Origin: an uncultured Prevotellaceae bacterium
GTDB lineage: Bacteria; Bacteroidota; Bacteroidia; Bacteroidales; Bacteroidaceae
Length of the DNA: 64,000 bases
Assembly: GCA_900318115.1 (NCBI GenBank)
Contig: ONJJ01000010.1
Span: 1-64,000, forward strand
Direction of reading: 5' to 3'
The position numbers and the translations under genes are program-made. The notes beneath the pieces are model-generated. The model was not told the origin of the DNA. It did no database searches and saw nothing but the letters and a program-made list of their open reading frames with translations. Positions 40,463 to 51,450 of this stretch are shown here, piece by piece. How positions within the stretch are numbered: the first letter of the stretch is position 1; every line of letters starts with the position of its first letter.

Positions 40463-41230
40463 ATGAAAAGTGAATATGCCATTTTTAATCGGACGGAACG
40501 TCTGGTGGGTTCCGGCGGGATGCAGGCCATCTCGGCGGCGAGAGTCATCATTTTTGGAGTGGGGGGCGTCGGCAGCTGGGTAGCCGAAGGATTGGTGCGA
40601 AGTGGGGTGGCCCGCATCACGCTGGTGGACAGCGACCGAGTCAGTATCACCAATGTGAATCGTCAATGCCCTGCAACGACGAAAACCATCGGTGAAGTAA
40701 AGGTGAATGCGATGAAAAGCAGGTTGTTGGAGATAAATCCTGATGCGAAAATTGAAGCTGTTGAAGGTGTTTATGATAGCACTACCTGCGACACCTTTAA
40801 CCTGGAGTCCTACGATTACGTCATTGATGCTATCGACTCCTTGGAATGTAAGGCATTACTCATCCTTAAGGCTACTTCTTTACCTCGAAGTGTAAAATTC
40901 TTTTCTTCAATGGGGGCTGCGCTGAAGATGGATCCTACTAAAATCCGTGTTGCGGAGTTCTGGCAGGTGGAGGGTTGTCCGTTGGCTCGTGCCTTGCGGC
41001 AGCGATTCAAACGCAACCACCTCTTCCCGGCCCGCAAGTTTCAGGTGGTTTACTCACCCGAGGTTCTTCCAAATCGTGGCAACGTCATACCCCTGGAGGA
41101 CGATGTCCGGCAGCACGTGGACTGGAATGCCCGAAAGGCGCAGGTTAATGGTACCGTGGCCCATATCACCGCCATCTTCGGCTTTACCCTTGCAGGTCTT
41201 GTCCTGCAGGATATCTGTGCCGGCTCTTAG
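40463..41230 (+). CDS. tcdA: tRNA threonylcarbamoyladenosine dehydratase
   Basis: Start set at the ATG at 40463, downstream of the promoter; the open frame also runs through the promoter from 40337 but that part is not coding. The 255-residue product is an E1-like ThiF/MoeB-fold enzyme. The ATP loop IIFGVGGVGSWVAE, the arginine/asparagine site NVNRQCPATTKTIG and CKALLILKA are visible. TcdA (CsdL) cyclises t6A to ct6A at position 37 of tRNAs in an ATP-dependent step. It is a single gene followed by a pyrimidine-rich spacer. Confidence 0.94.
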   Translation: MKSEYAIFNRTERLVGSGGMQAISAARVIIFGVGGVGSWVAEGLVRSGVARITLVDSDRVSITNVNRQCPATTKTIGEVKVNAMKSRLLEINPDAKIEAVEGVYDSTTCDTFNLESYDYVIDAIDSLECKALLILKATSLPRSVKFFSSMGAALKMDPTKIRVAEFWQVEGCPLARALRQRFKRNHLFPARKFQVVYSPEVLPNRGNVIPLEDDVRQHVDWNARKAQVNGTVAHITAIFGFTLAGLVLQDICAGS

Positions 41231-41371
41231 CAGTTTACCTCACTCCCTTCCTCTCATTCCCCCTCTCCTCTCTTCATTCTTCACATTTCACGTTAAACTT
41301 TTCCCTGCGCCAATTTTTATCTTTTAATTCATTTTTCTCTTTTCTCTTTTAATTTTTAATTTCCTTTTTCA

Positions 41372-42448
41372 CTATTTCAGCACCGGCCATCCTTGTTCGT
41401 CCCACTCCACTGTCCGCTGGATGAGAATTGCTTGTCCATGGTGGTGTGTGCTGTAGCCGTGGCAGATGAATAGGTCTTCATGCAGCATGTTGCCCTGTGT
41501 ATCCACCCCTGAAGGCACGTGGTAGAATGCGCTATGTCCGGCGGCTTCGAACTCCACCTTATCGCCTTCTATGACCAGCGTACCTCCGCCCTGAGCCATA
41601 TCTCGTCCCTTACGGTCGAGGTAAGGACCTTCGACAGAGCGGCTTCGGCCTACCACTACCTTGTAGTTGCTCTGCATACCGCGGCAACAATAATCATGGC
41701 TGGCAAAGAGGTAGAAATATCCGCCGTGACGAATGATAAAGGGAGCTTCGATGGCGTTGCGGCCAGCGTGACGCGATGTGGGGTTGGGTTCGGCACTGAG
41801 CGTATCGCGAAGAGCTATGCGGCGGGCGATGGTCTTGGGGGCGCAGCCCTCAGCCACGTGCATCGTCTCGGGATCCAGACGTACTAACTGGATACCGTCC
41901 CAGAACGACCCCCAGGTGAGCCAAGGACTGCCCTGTTCATCTAGAATGAACGCGGGGTCGATAGCGTTCCACTGGTCGCGGTGCTCGCGTGAGCAAACCA
42001 GACAACCCTCATCCTGCCAGTGGTACAGCAGCGTGTCGGCGAAGTTGAGGGTAGGGGATGAGGCGAGGCCGATGGCCGACGTGTTCCGGCCAAAGGTGGA
42101 GCAACTATAGGCCATCCACCAGCGACCACGGTAGTTGATGACATCGGGTGCCCAGACGTGACCGCGGAAGCCCGGCACGCTGTCACGGGTCCAGGCCGGA
42201 ATGTCCAGTATCTTAACTTCAGGATGCACTGTCCATGTCTTGCGATCCTTACTAGTAGCCAACTGAAGTCCTGTGGAATAGAGGTAGAAGGTGCCATTCT
42301 CCCAGGCCATGACGGGGTCGTGAACCATGGGGGTGTCCACTTGGAAAGCCTCTCGGCGGGGCCAACGCCGACGTTGTGGAGCGTCTTGGGCGCAAACAAA
42401 GATTGCTGATAGACAAAGCAAAATGGCTGAAAATAAGAAGTGCCTCAT
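41372..42448 (-). CDS. GH43-family glycosidase, probable arabinan-active enzyme
   Basis: The 358-residue secreted protein has a signal peptide (about 1-20, FSAILLCLSAIFVCAQ) and a five-bladed propeller typical of GH43. The three catalytic acids fit MVHDPVMAWENGTFY (base), WNAIDPAFILDEQGSPWLTW (pKa modulator) and NAIEAPFIIRHGGYFYLF (acid). The GHVWAPDV and SHDYCCRG blocks resemble endo-alpha-1,5-L-arabinanases (GH43_5-like). Inverting hydrolysis of arabinan side chains of pectin would suit the nearby PL1 gene, although they are 37 kb apart here. Substrate is inferred. Confidence 0.9.
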   Translation of the reverse strand: MRHFLFSAILLCLSAIFVCAQDAPQRRRWPRREAFQVDTPMVHDPVMAWENGTFYLYSTGLQLATSKDRKTWTVHPEVKILDIPAWTRDSVPGFRGHVWAPDVINYRGRWWMAYSCSTFGRNTSAIGLASSPTLNFADTLLYHWQDEGCLVCSREHRDQWNAIDPAFILDEQGSPWLTWGSFWDGIQLVRLDPETMHVAEGCAPKTIARRIALRDTLSAEPNPTSRHAGRNAIEAPFIIRHGGYFYLFASHDYCCRGMQSNYKVVVGRSRSVEGPYLDRKGRDMAQGGGTLVIEGDKVEFEAAGHSAFYHVPSGVDTQGNMLHEDLFICHGYSTHHHGQAILIQRTVEWDEQGWPVLK

Positions 42449-44441
<1,993 letters not shown>

Positions 44442-44651
44442 CAACTCCGCTTCCCTTTAGACTCTCCCTTTTAATCATGGGTCCCGGTGCTTTGCCGCCG
44501 GGTTCCCTTCACTTGCTTCCGCCTCCGTTCTTTCTACTCCTCCATCGTTTTTTTCCTCCTTCCATTCGTTCGACGATTAAAATCTTCCCTTCAAGCTCCG
44601 CTTTGGCACGCTCTTTGCAGGAGCTCTTAATGAATATAAACTTTAGTAAAT

Positions 44652-45341
44652 ATGACAGAAGAACAGAAAGATAAAGAATTCCTCAATTCAGAAGACCAGC
44701 ATTCAACCAACTCCGCTTTTGAATCTCAGTCGACTGAAGGCTCAACGGCAGGTGATACGTCTGCCGACACAACAGTTTCTCCTTCTGATTCCCCATCAGA
44801 AGGTGCCAGTTCCCCCAATTCAACCTCCTCCTTGGATGGCTCTGCCGCCGGCGGTTCGTCCGTCGGTGAAGATTCCGAGCTCTCCCCCGAGGAGCTCCTG
44901 GCTCAGGCCCGCTCAGAAATCGAAGAACTGAAGACTCAGGCCCTTTACCGTCAGGCCGAATTCGAGAACTATCGTCGCCGCACCATCAAGGAGAAAACTG
45001 ATCTTATCCTAAACGGCTCTAAATCAGCAGTGACAGCTATTCTTCCTATCGTTGACGACCTCGAGCGTGCACTTCCTTCCATGAAGAATGCCGACGATGT
45101 GGCCGCTGTGGCAGAGGGAGTGGAACTCATTCTCCAAAAATTCTTAAAAGCCTTGGCCGGACTTGGAGTAAAGCAGATAGAGACTGAAGGTAAGGACTTT
45201 GACGTTGATCTACACGAAGCCATAGCGCAAGTACCCGGAGTTCCCGACGAGCAGAAAGGACGCGTCATAGACTGCGTAGAGAAAGGTTACACACTTAACG
45301 ACCAAGTCATCAGACACGCCAAAGTGGCAGTCGGCATGTAA
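44652..45341 (+). CDS. grpE: GrpE nucleotide exchange factor
   Basis: The 229-residue product has an unusually long Ser/Thr-rich disordered start (about 1-80) and then the GrpE dimer helix and beta head (about 85-229: ALYRQAEFENYRRRTIKEKT, LPIVDDLERALPSM, GLGVKQIETEGKDFDVDLHE). GrpE releases ADP from DnaK. dnaJ follows 63 bases downstream and folC after that, forming a short chaperone operon; dnaK is elsewhere. Confidence 0.95.
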   Translation: MTEEQKDKEFLNSEDQHSTNSAFESQSTEGSTAGDTSADTTVSPSDSPSEGASSPNSTSSLDGSAAGGSSVGEDSELSPEELLAQARSEIEELKTQALYRQAEFENYRRRTIKEKTDLILNGSKSAVTAILPIVDDLERALPSMKNADDVAAVAEGVELILQKFLKALAGLGVKQIETEGKDFDVDLHEAIAQVPGVPDEQKGRVIDCVEKGYTLNDQVIRHAKVAVGM

Positions 45342-45404
45342 TTTTGTCATACAGTATTGCATTAAACAATAAACATTAAACTACGGGTCCAGCCCGCGTC
45401 CAAT

Positions 45405-46610
45405 ATGTCAGAACAGAAACGTGATTACTATGAGGTCCTTGGAGTCGCCAAGAATGCCACAGAGCAGGAGATAAAGGCGGCGTACAAGAAAATGGCCATC
45501 AAATATCATCCCGATCGTCAGGGCGATAAGTCCGAGGCCGAGAAGAAAGAAGCGGAAGCCAAGTTCAAGGAGGCAGCAGAAGCCTATGATGTACTCCACG
45601 ACCCACAGAAGCGCCAGCGCTACGACCAGTTCGGATTTGCAGGTGTCGGTGGTGCAGGAGGATTCGACGGACAAGGAATGTCTATGGACGACATCTTCAG
45701 TCAGTTCGGCGATATCTTCAGCGATCTCTTTGGCGGAGGAGCTTCCTTCGGCGGAGGATTTGGTGGCGGGTTCGGAGGCTTTGGCGGACGTGCAGGAGCG
45801 CGCCGCCAGCAGCATCGCGGAGGTGACCTTCGACTCAAGGTGCGGCTCACCCTGAAGGAATGTGCCACGGGCGTCACCAAGAAATTCAAGGTGCGCAAGA
45901 AGGTTACTTGCTCACACTGCCACGGCAGTGGGGCTGAGAATGGTAAGGGAGACACGCAGACGTGTCAGACCTGCCATGGCAATGGTTATGTCCTTCGTTC
46001 CCAGCGCTCCGTCTTCGGCATGATGCAGACCCAGAGTGTCTGCCCTGATTGCCAGGGCGAAGGCCAGATTATCAAGAACAAATGTCATCAGTGCGGAGGC
46101 ACGGGCGTGCAGTCGGGCGACGAAGTTGTGGAGGTGAAGATTCCGGCTGGCGTGCAGGACGGTATGGTGCTCAACGTTCCCGGCAAGGGCGATGCCGCCA
46201 TCCACAATGGAGTTCCCGGCGACATTCAGGTCTTCATAGAGGTGGAGCAAGACAAGGACTTTGTACGTCAGGACAACGACCTCATTTACAACCTCCTCAT
46301 CGATGTGCCCACGGCTGTCCTCGGCGGACAGGTCGAGGTGCCTACTTTGGACGGGAAGGTCATGATTAAAATCGATCCTGGAACTCAGCCTGGAAAGGTG
46401 CTCCGTTTGCGCGGGAAGGGACTTCCTGCCCTGCAGAGCTACGGATATGGCAATGGTGACCTCATCGTCAACGTCTCTGTTTACATTCCAGAAACCCTCA
46501 GCCGCGAGGAACGCGAAGCCTTTGAACGCATGCGTGAGAGCGACAGCATGAAGCCCAGCCAAAGCGTGCGTCAGCGTCTTTTCAATCACTTCAAGAAGTT
46601 GTTTGAATAA
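45405..46610 (+). CDS. dnaJ: Chaperone DnaJ (Hsp40)
   Basis: The 401-residue type I Hsp40 has the J domain with the HPD motif (IKYHPDRQG, about 34-42), a Gly/Phe-rich region (about 80-135), four zinc-finger repeats ([32 protein letters not shown]) and C-terminal substrate-binding domains. It stimulates DnaK ATP hydrolysis and delivers unfolded proteins. folC starts on the next base after its stop. Confidence 0.97.
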   Translation: MSEQKRDYYEVLGVAKNATEQEIKAAYKKMAIKYHPDRQGDKSEAEKKEAEAKFKEAAEAYDVLHDPQKRQRYDQFGFAGVGGAGGFDGQGMSMDDIFSQFGDIFSDLFGGGASFGGGFGGGFGGFGGRAGARRQQHRGGDLRLKVRLTLKECATGVTKKFKVRKKVTCSHCHGSGAENGKGDTQTCQTCHGNGYVLRSQRSVFGMMQTQSVCPDCQGEGQIIKNKCHQCGGTGVQSGDEVVEVKIPAGVQDGMVLNVPGKGDAAIHNGVPGDIQVFIEVEQDKDFVRQDNDLIYNLLIDVPTAVLGGQVEVPTLDGKVMIKIDPGTQPGKVLRLRGKGLPALQSYGYGNGDLIVNVSVYIPETLSREEREAFERMRESDSMKPSQSVRQRLFNHFKKLFE

Positions 46611-47966
46611 ATGAACTATCAGCAGACCATCGACTACCTCTACCACGCAGCCCCGTTGTTTCAGAACGTCGGGGCTGGTGCGTATAAGGAGGGCCTCTCG
46701 ACTACCCGTGCCCTGGACGAACACTTTGGGCACCCTCACACCCTCTACCACACCATTCACGTCGCAGGCACCAACGGCAAGGGCAGTGTTTCTTCCTCCC
46801 TTGCTGCCATTCTTCAGTCGGCAGGCTACCGCGTGGGGCTCTATACCTCCCCACACCTCATAGATTTCCGCGAGCGCATCCGAGTGAATGGTGAGATGAT
46901 TCCCGAGCAGCGTGTAGTGGATTTTGTGGAGCAGGAGCGACCCTTCTTCGAGCCCCTTCATCCCTCGTTCTTTGAACTCACCACCGCCCTTGCCTTCCTA
47001 TATTTCGCAGAGCAACAGGTGGATGTGGCAGTCATCGAAGTGGGTCTCGGTGGCCGTTTGGACTGCACCAATATCATCACCCCTGACCTCGCCATCATCA
47101 CCAACATCAGCTTCGACCACCAGCAGTTCCTCGGCGACACCCTGCCTGCCATCGCAGCCGAGAAGGCTGGTATCATCAAGCCTGGTATTCCCGTCATCAT
47201 CGGCGAAACCAATAATCACTCCTCTGTCCGCGCCACCTTCCTTCGTGCCTTCCACAGCGCCAATTCCTCCCTCGCTTCCTCTCCCTCACTTCGCTTTGCC
47301 GATGAGGAGCCCCTTCCTCCTGCTTCCTCCCTTCCTCCCTTCCAGCTACGTGGCAGCTATCAGGCGGCCAACCTTCGCACGATTCTCTGTGCCCTCTCCG
47401 AACTTCGCCGTCAGTCCTTCTACTCCCGCATCACTTCCGCTGCCATAACCCACGGCCTTGCCCACGTTATGGAACTTACCGGTTTACGTGGCCGTTGGCA
47501 GCAGTTGCAAGAGCATCCCACCCTCGTCTGCGATGCCGGTCACAATGCCGCCGGCATCCAGTATGTCGTCCGTCAGCTCGCCGAGCAAACCGCTCCCCAC
47601 CTTCATATCATCCTCGGCATGGTCAGCGACAAAGACTATCAGGCCGCGGCTTCTGCCTTCACTCACCTCGCAGCCGTCCGTCATTCCCGTGGCCTTCAGA
47701 CCACCTTCTACTTGACGCAACCCTCCTGTGCGCGTGCTCTCCCCGTCTCATCCCTCCACTCGGCCTTCGTCACGCACCGCTCCGCCCCCTCTTCGCCTTC
47801 TTCCATATTGGATTCTGATTTTTCCCTGAATTCTTCCTCCCTTCAGTCCTTTCCCTCCGTCCCGGCCGCCCTTTCCGCCGCGCTCTCTGCCGCCTCTGCC
47901 TCCGACTTCATTTTTGTTGGCGGCAGCTGCTATATCCTTGCAGATTTCTTCGCGGCTCTGCGCTGA
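46611..47966 (+). CDS. folC: Bifunctional folylpolyglutamate / dihydrofolate synthase
   Basis: The 451-residue product is a Mur-ligase-like enzyme: ATP loop HVAGTNGKGSVSSSL (about 45-60), the SPHLIDFRERI block, GLGGRLDCTNII, and the later CDAGHNAAGI motif. FolC adds glutamate to dihydropteroate and folates. Its ATG directly follows the dnaJ stop, so translation is coupled. Two Ser/Pro/Leu-rich stretches (about 225-245 and 378-430) are longer than in E. coli FolC and are low-complexity; they may be local expansions. Confidence 0.93.
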   Translation: MNYQQTIDYLYHAAPLFQNVGAGAYKEGLSTTRALDEHFGHPHTLYHTIHVAGTNGKGSVSSSLAAILQSAGYRVGLYTSPHLIDFRERIRVNGEMIPEQRVVDFVEQERPFFEPLHPSFFELTTALAFLYFAEQQVDVAVIEVGLGGRLDCTNIITPDLAIITNISFDHQQFLGDTLPAIAAEKAGIIKPGIPVIIGETNNHSSVRATFLRAFHSANSSLASSPSLRFADEEPLPPASSLPPFQLRGSYQAANLRTILCALSELRRQSFYSRITSAAITHGLAHVMELTGLRGRWQQLQEHPTLVCDAGHNAAGIQYVVRQLAEQTAPHLHIILGMVSDKDYQAAASAFTHLAAVRHSRGLQTTFYLTQPSCARALPVSSLHSAFVTHRSAPSSPSSILDSDFSLNSSSLQSFPSVPAALSAALSAASASDFIFVGGSCYILADFFAALR

Positions 47967-47979
47967 TATTGATTCCTGA

Positions 47980-48004
47980 ATTTCCAGTTTGGGAAATCCC
48001 TTTT
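47980..48004 (+). terminator. Weak hairpin after folC
   Basis: ATTTCC and GGAAAT arms with a 6-base loop are followed by CCCTTTT, between the convergent folC and prmA genes. The stem is short. Confidence 0.35.
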
Positions 48005-48011
48005 CTGCGCT

Positions 48012-48818
48012 TCAGGAGACGATGAATTCCAAGGCTCGCCAGTCGCCGTCGGAATAGGTGCCGGTGTGTGTGAGTCCCAGGTCGGCGGCTTTCTGGACGA
48101 GGAAAGGGATGTCGTCTTCGAGGAAACCGGAGAGCAGTAGACGCGAGCGGGGCCGCAGTTTGGCGACGAAAGCGGGCAGGTCGGCCAGCAGGATGTTGCG
48201 ATTTATGTTTGCCAGAAGTATGTCGGCCTGAGGTGCTTGGGTGAGGATGCTGGCATCGCCTTCCACGATTTCACCTTCGACATCGTTGAGGGCAAAATTT
48301 GCTTGGGCGTTCTCCACGCTCCATTCATCGATGTCGTAGGCGAAGACACGCTTGGCACCGAGCTTCAGTGCCGCGATGCTCAGTACTCCCGTTCCACAAC
48401 CAGCATCAATAACGGTTTTTCCTGCAAGGGGCTGCTCGGCCAGCATGGAGAGCATCATACGCGTGGTGGCATGTTCGCCACTGCCGAAGGCTTGTCGGGG
48501 CAGGATTTGGAACTGCTGTCCGTTGGGCAGAGTGATGGGCTCGAAGTGATGTTCCTCCTCCCAGGTGGCGTTCCAATTCTCGTCTGGTGCTTCGCTGCAG
48601 GTGAATGTGGCGGTGTGGCCGGGTAGGAGGGAGGCGAGGGAATCTGTGGCTTCCTGGATGACCGTTTCGTCATAAGCACTCTGTAGCACATAGGCCGTCA
48701 GCCCCTCGTCCGTAGGTACAAAGGTGTCGCAGCCGGCATCGGCCAACAAGGCGGCCAGCACATCGCTAGCCGCCTCGTCGTTGGGACTTATCGTGAATTG
48801 TAGTTCGAAGTATTTCAT
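48012..48818 (-). CDS. prmA: Ribosomal protein L11 methyltransferase
   Basis: The 268-residue product has the N-terminal PrmA domain (YFELQFTISPNDEAASDVLA) and a Rossmann methyltransferase core with SAM loop VIDAGCGTGVLSIAALKLGA and the LLANINRNILL motif (NxN variant of the catalytic NPPY-like site in PrmA enzymes). PrmA trimethylates L11. It starts 12 bases after the stop of the OmpH-like gene on the same strand. Confidence 0.94.
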   Translation of the reverse strand: MKYFELQFTISPNDEAASDVLAALLADAGCDTFVPTDEGLTAYVLQSAYDETVIQEATDSLASLLPGHTATFTCSEAPDENWNATWEEEHHFEPITLPNGQQFQILPRQAFGSGEHATTRMMLSMLAEQPLAGKTVIDAGCGTGVLSIAALKLGAKRVFAYDIDEWSVENAQANFALNDVEGEIVEGDASILTQAPQADILLANINRNILLADLPAFVAKLRPRSRLLLSGFLEDDIPFLVQKAADLGLTHTGTYSDGDWRALEFIVS

Positions 48819-48830
48819 GAGCGCGAGCCC

Positions 48831-49436
48831 TTACTTTCCTCCGATGGCCTGTTTCACTTCGGGCTTGGCCTTGTAGCGCTTGTTGAGGCCGGCCACGACG
48901 TCGCGTGTGATGTCGAACTTGGGGTTGACGAGGAGGATGTTGTCGCCGGAGCGTGAGAAGATGTAGTCGTACTTCTTGGCCTTGTTGTAGGTCTTGAGGA
49001 ATGCTTGAATACTATCCCGCATCTCCATATTCAGCTGTTCCTGCTCCTTGGCGAGTTCGCTCATGAGACGCTGCTCCAGTTCTGCGAGGTCCTGCTGTTC
49101 GCGGGCGAGCTGGTTCTGAGCGCGCTCCAGTTCATCGCGTGTGGTGAATCCGTTGCTCTCGTACTTTTTCTGGAGGGCAGAAGCGTGGTTCTGCAGTGCC
49201 CTCTGCTTCTCGGCGAGTGTCTTCTGAGCGTTCTCGCCTTTCTGGTTGAGCAGCAGGTTGTAGTCCTTGACGAATTCGTACTGGGACATCAGGCTGTCGA
49301 CTTCTACATAAGCCACCTTCAGTCCTGTGACTTCGGCTTCAGCGGCGTCGCCCTTGGCTTCGTTTTCTGCGGCTTTGTTGCTGCAGGCGGTCAGTGCGGC
49401 GATGGCGCTGAGCGCGATGATAAAGATTTTCTTCAT
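48831..49436 (-). CDS. OmpH/Skp-family lipoprotein
   Basis: Start set at the ATG at 49436, opening a lipoprotein signal (MKKIFIIALSAIAALTAC, Cys18); the upstream extension is not coding. The 201-residue product has a beta segment (LKVAYVEVDSLMSQYEFVKD) and a long coiled coil (about 60-150) as in the periplasmic chaperone Skp. The C-terminus (YDYIFSRSGDNILLVNPKFD, ITRDVV) is the OmpH end. It likely helps outer-membrane protein transit, anchored to a membrane by its lipid; that is inference. Confidence 0.88.
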   Translation of the reverse strand: MKKIFIIALSAIAALTACSNKAAENEAKGDAAEAEVTGLKVAYVEVDSLMSQYEFVKDYNLLLNQKGENAQKTLAEKQRALQNHASALQKKYESNGFTTRDELERAQNQLAREQQDLAELEQRLMSELAKEQEQLNMEMRDSIQAFLKTYNKAKKYDYIFSRSGDNILLVNPKFDITRDVVAGLNKRYKAKPEVKQAIGGK

Positions 49437-49497
49437 TTCTTTGCTTGTATTGTTTTTAAGAGTTATGGTCTTGATGGGTTTACTTGGCTTATTAGGT

Positions 49498-49725
49498 TTA
49501 TTTGCGGCGAGGGCTGTGCTCGGCCGCATGAGGTCGGTTGGCAATCTGATGGCGCTCGATGGCATCCATGCTTTCCACGCAGTGGATTCCACGCTGGCGC
49601 ATGGCCTTGGAGGCTCCTATGTGGGTCATGGGACCGCGTGCATCGCCTTTCAAAAGCAGTTTCAGCGATAGCAGGAGCACCGCAGCAGCGACAATTCCGA
49701 GCGTAAAGAGCAATAATTTGACCAT
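49498..49725 (-). CDS. Small conserved membrane protein
   Basis: A 75-residue protein with one N-terminal membrane helix (MVKLLLFTLGIVAAAVLLLS) followed by KLLLKGDARGPMTHIGASKA and a CVESMDAIERHQIANR stretch. Similar short proteins with a KG-G...H...RKRGIGC-like tail are common in Bacteroidales genomes and have no known role. A minus-strand TATCTTTG box (49799-49806) lies 74 bases upstream. The OmpH-like gene starts 61 bases after its stop. Confidence 0.65.
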   Translation of the reverse strand: MVKLLLFTLGIVAAAVLLLSLKLLLKGDARGPMTHIGASKAMRQRGIHCVESMDAIERHQIANRPHAAEHSPRRK

Positions 49726-49751
49726 TTCTTGCGTTATTTTTATGATAATCC

Positions 49752-49806
49752 TTGGAAGAATACATCGTTTGATGTACCTTTGTGGCTGAAAAACGGTGCA
49801 AAGATA
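49752..49806. promoter_or_regulatory. Interlocked opposing promoters for pepD and the small membrane protein
   Basis: Plus strand: TTGG (49752), 20 bases, TACCTTTG (49775-49782). Minus strand: TATCTTTG (49799-49806). The two -7 boxes face each other 16 bases apart, so both transcripts would begin within the same short stretch. Confidence 0.6.
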
Positions 49807-49866
49807 AGCAATCTTGCTCTCGCGCGCTACTTTTCTTGCCTACTTTAACCTAATTTAGCAGTATAA

Positions 49867-51312
49867 ATGGAAAAGATTGAACTAAAACCCGCTCATGTGT
49901 TCGAGATGTTCGCTCGAATTAATGCTGTTCCGCGTCCTTCGAAGCGCGAAGAGAAGATGATTGACTTCCTTCGTCGGTTCGGAGAAGACCTCGGATTGGA
50001 GACCAAGGTTGACGAAACCGGCAATGTCCTCATCCGCAAACCTGCCACTCCAGGTATGGAGGGGAAACCCACCATCATTCTCCAGAGTCACATGGACATG
50101 GTTTGCGAGAAGAACAACGATGTGGACTTCGACTTCGACCGCGACGCTATCCAGACCTACATCGACGGCGAATGGATGAAGGCCAAGGGCACCACTCTGG
50201 GGGCGGACGACGGTATCGGTTGCGCAATGGAGATGGCCATCTTGGCCGACAATACCATCAAGCACGGTCCCATTGAGTGCGTGTTCACTCGCGACGAGGA
50301 GACGGGACTGACGGGTGCCGAGGGTATGCAACCTGGTTTCATGACCGGTCAGATGCTCATCAACCTCGATTCGGAGGACGAAGGGGAACTGTTCGTCAGC
50401 TGTGCTGGCGGTTGCCGCACAGAGGCCACATTCCGTTTCTCGCCAGAGGCAGCGCCCGAAGGCGCTTTCTTCCTCCGCCTGACTATCAAGGGCCTGACGG
50501 GTGGTCACAGCGGAGATGATATTGACAAGAAACGTGCCAACGCCAACAAGTTGCTGGCGCGCTACCTCTATGATGGCATGAAAGAGTGGGGACTGCGCCT
50601 GAGCGATATTCAGGCCGGCGGTCTGCACAACGCCATCCCTCGCGAAGCCAGTTGTCTGGTGGCAATCCCTAATAAATATAAGGAACAGGCGCGCGTGAAG
50701 TGGAACGTCTTTGCCGCCGAGGTGCAGGAGGAGTTCTGCACGACAGAACCCACGATGGAGTTCCTGCTGGAGAGTGCCGAGGCTGCTGCCACCGTGCTGC
50801 CGGCGGACGTCAACTGCCGACTTATCAGCGCCCTGCAGGCTGTGGACAATGGCGTCTATGCCATGAGTCAAGACATTGCTCTTGTGGAGACAAGCAGCAA
50901 CCTGGCCAGTATCAAGCAGACAGAACCGGGTGTCATCCGCATCAACAGCAGCCAGCGTAGCTCCCTGCTTTCGAACCGACTGAATATGGCTCACACAGTG
51001 GCCGCCGTGTTCGAACTGGCAGGTGCCGAAGTGGAGATTGGCGAAGGATATCCTGGTTGGGCCATGAATCCGAAGAGTGAGATCCTGCGCATCGCCCGCG
51101 AGCAGTATGTGCGTCTGTTCCAGAAGGAACCCGTGGTGCGTGGCATCCATGCTGGATTGGAGTGCGGACTGTTCTCCGAGAAGTATCCCGGACTGGACAT
51201 GGTCAGCTTTGGTCCCACACTGCGTGGTGTGCATTCGCCCGACGAGCGCCTGCTGATTCCCACCGTGGATATGGTGTGGCGCCACCTGCTTGCCATTCTG
51301 GAGAATGTGTAA
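49867..51312 (+). CDS. pepD: Aminoacyl-histidine dipeptidase (M20)
   Basis: The 481-residue product is a zinc-dependent M20 dipeptidase (PepD, carnosinase-like). Metal ligands are visible in LQSHMDMVCEKN (His, Asp), GADDGIG, DEETGLTGAEGM (the catalytic Glu) and NLDSEDEGE. The dimerisation lid domain lies at about 185-380. It hydrolyses Xaa-His and other dipeptides in the cytoplasm. The promoter at 49752-49782 is good. Palindromic elements follow between it and the next gene. Confidence 0.95.
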   Translation: MEKIELKPAHVFEMFARINAVPRPSKREEKMIDFLRRFGEDLGLETKVDETGNVLIRKPATPGMEGKPTIILQSHMDMVCEKNNDVDFDFDRDAIQTYIDGEWMKAKGTTLGADDGIGCAMEMAILADNTIKHGPIECVFTRDEETGLTGAEGMQPGFMTGQMLINLDSEDEGELFVSCAGGCRTEATFRFSPEAAPEGAFFLRLTIKGLTGGHSGDDIDKKRANANKLLARYLYDGMKEWGLRLSDIQAGGLHNAIPREASCLVAIPNKYKEQARVKWNVFAAEVQEEFCTTEPTMEFLLESAEAAATVLPADVNCRLISALQAVDNGVYAMSQDIALVETSSNLASIKQTEPGVIRINSSQRSSLLSNRLNMAHTVAAVFELAGAEVEIGEGYPGWAMNPKSEILRIAREQYVRLFQKEPVVRGIHAGLECGLFSEKYPGLDMVSFGPTLRGVHSPDERLLIPTVDMVWRHLLAILENV

Positions 51313-51317
51313 AGAGC

Positions 51318-51450
51318 AGACTCACCCCGGCTCTCCCTTGTAGGGAGGGGGTAGTTACTTTCAAGATTAGGAATATGTCGAAGATTATCAAGCCAAAAGA
51401 ATTATTATCAAAAGTAACCATTCCCTCCCTACAAGGGAGGGCGGGGGAAG
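51318..51450. repeat. Inverted pair of palindromic elements around the beta-helix gene start
   Basis: The left arm (51326-51361) and right arm (51411-51446) are inverted copies about 36 bases long, each itself a CCCTCCCTACAAGGGAGG palindrome with an outer GTTACTTT or AAAGTAAC end. They flank 49 bases that hold the ATG at 51375. The right copy is in frame and encodes TIPSLQGRAGE. Confidence 0.85.
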
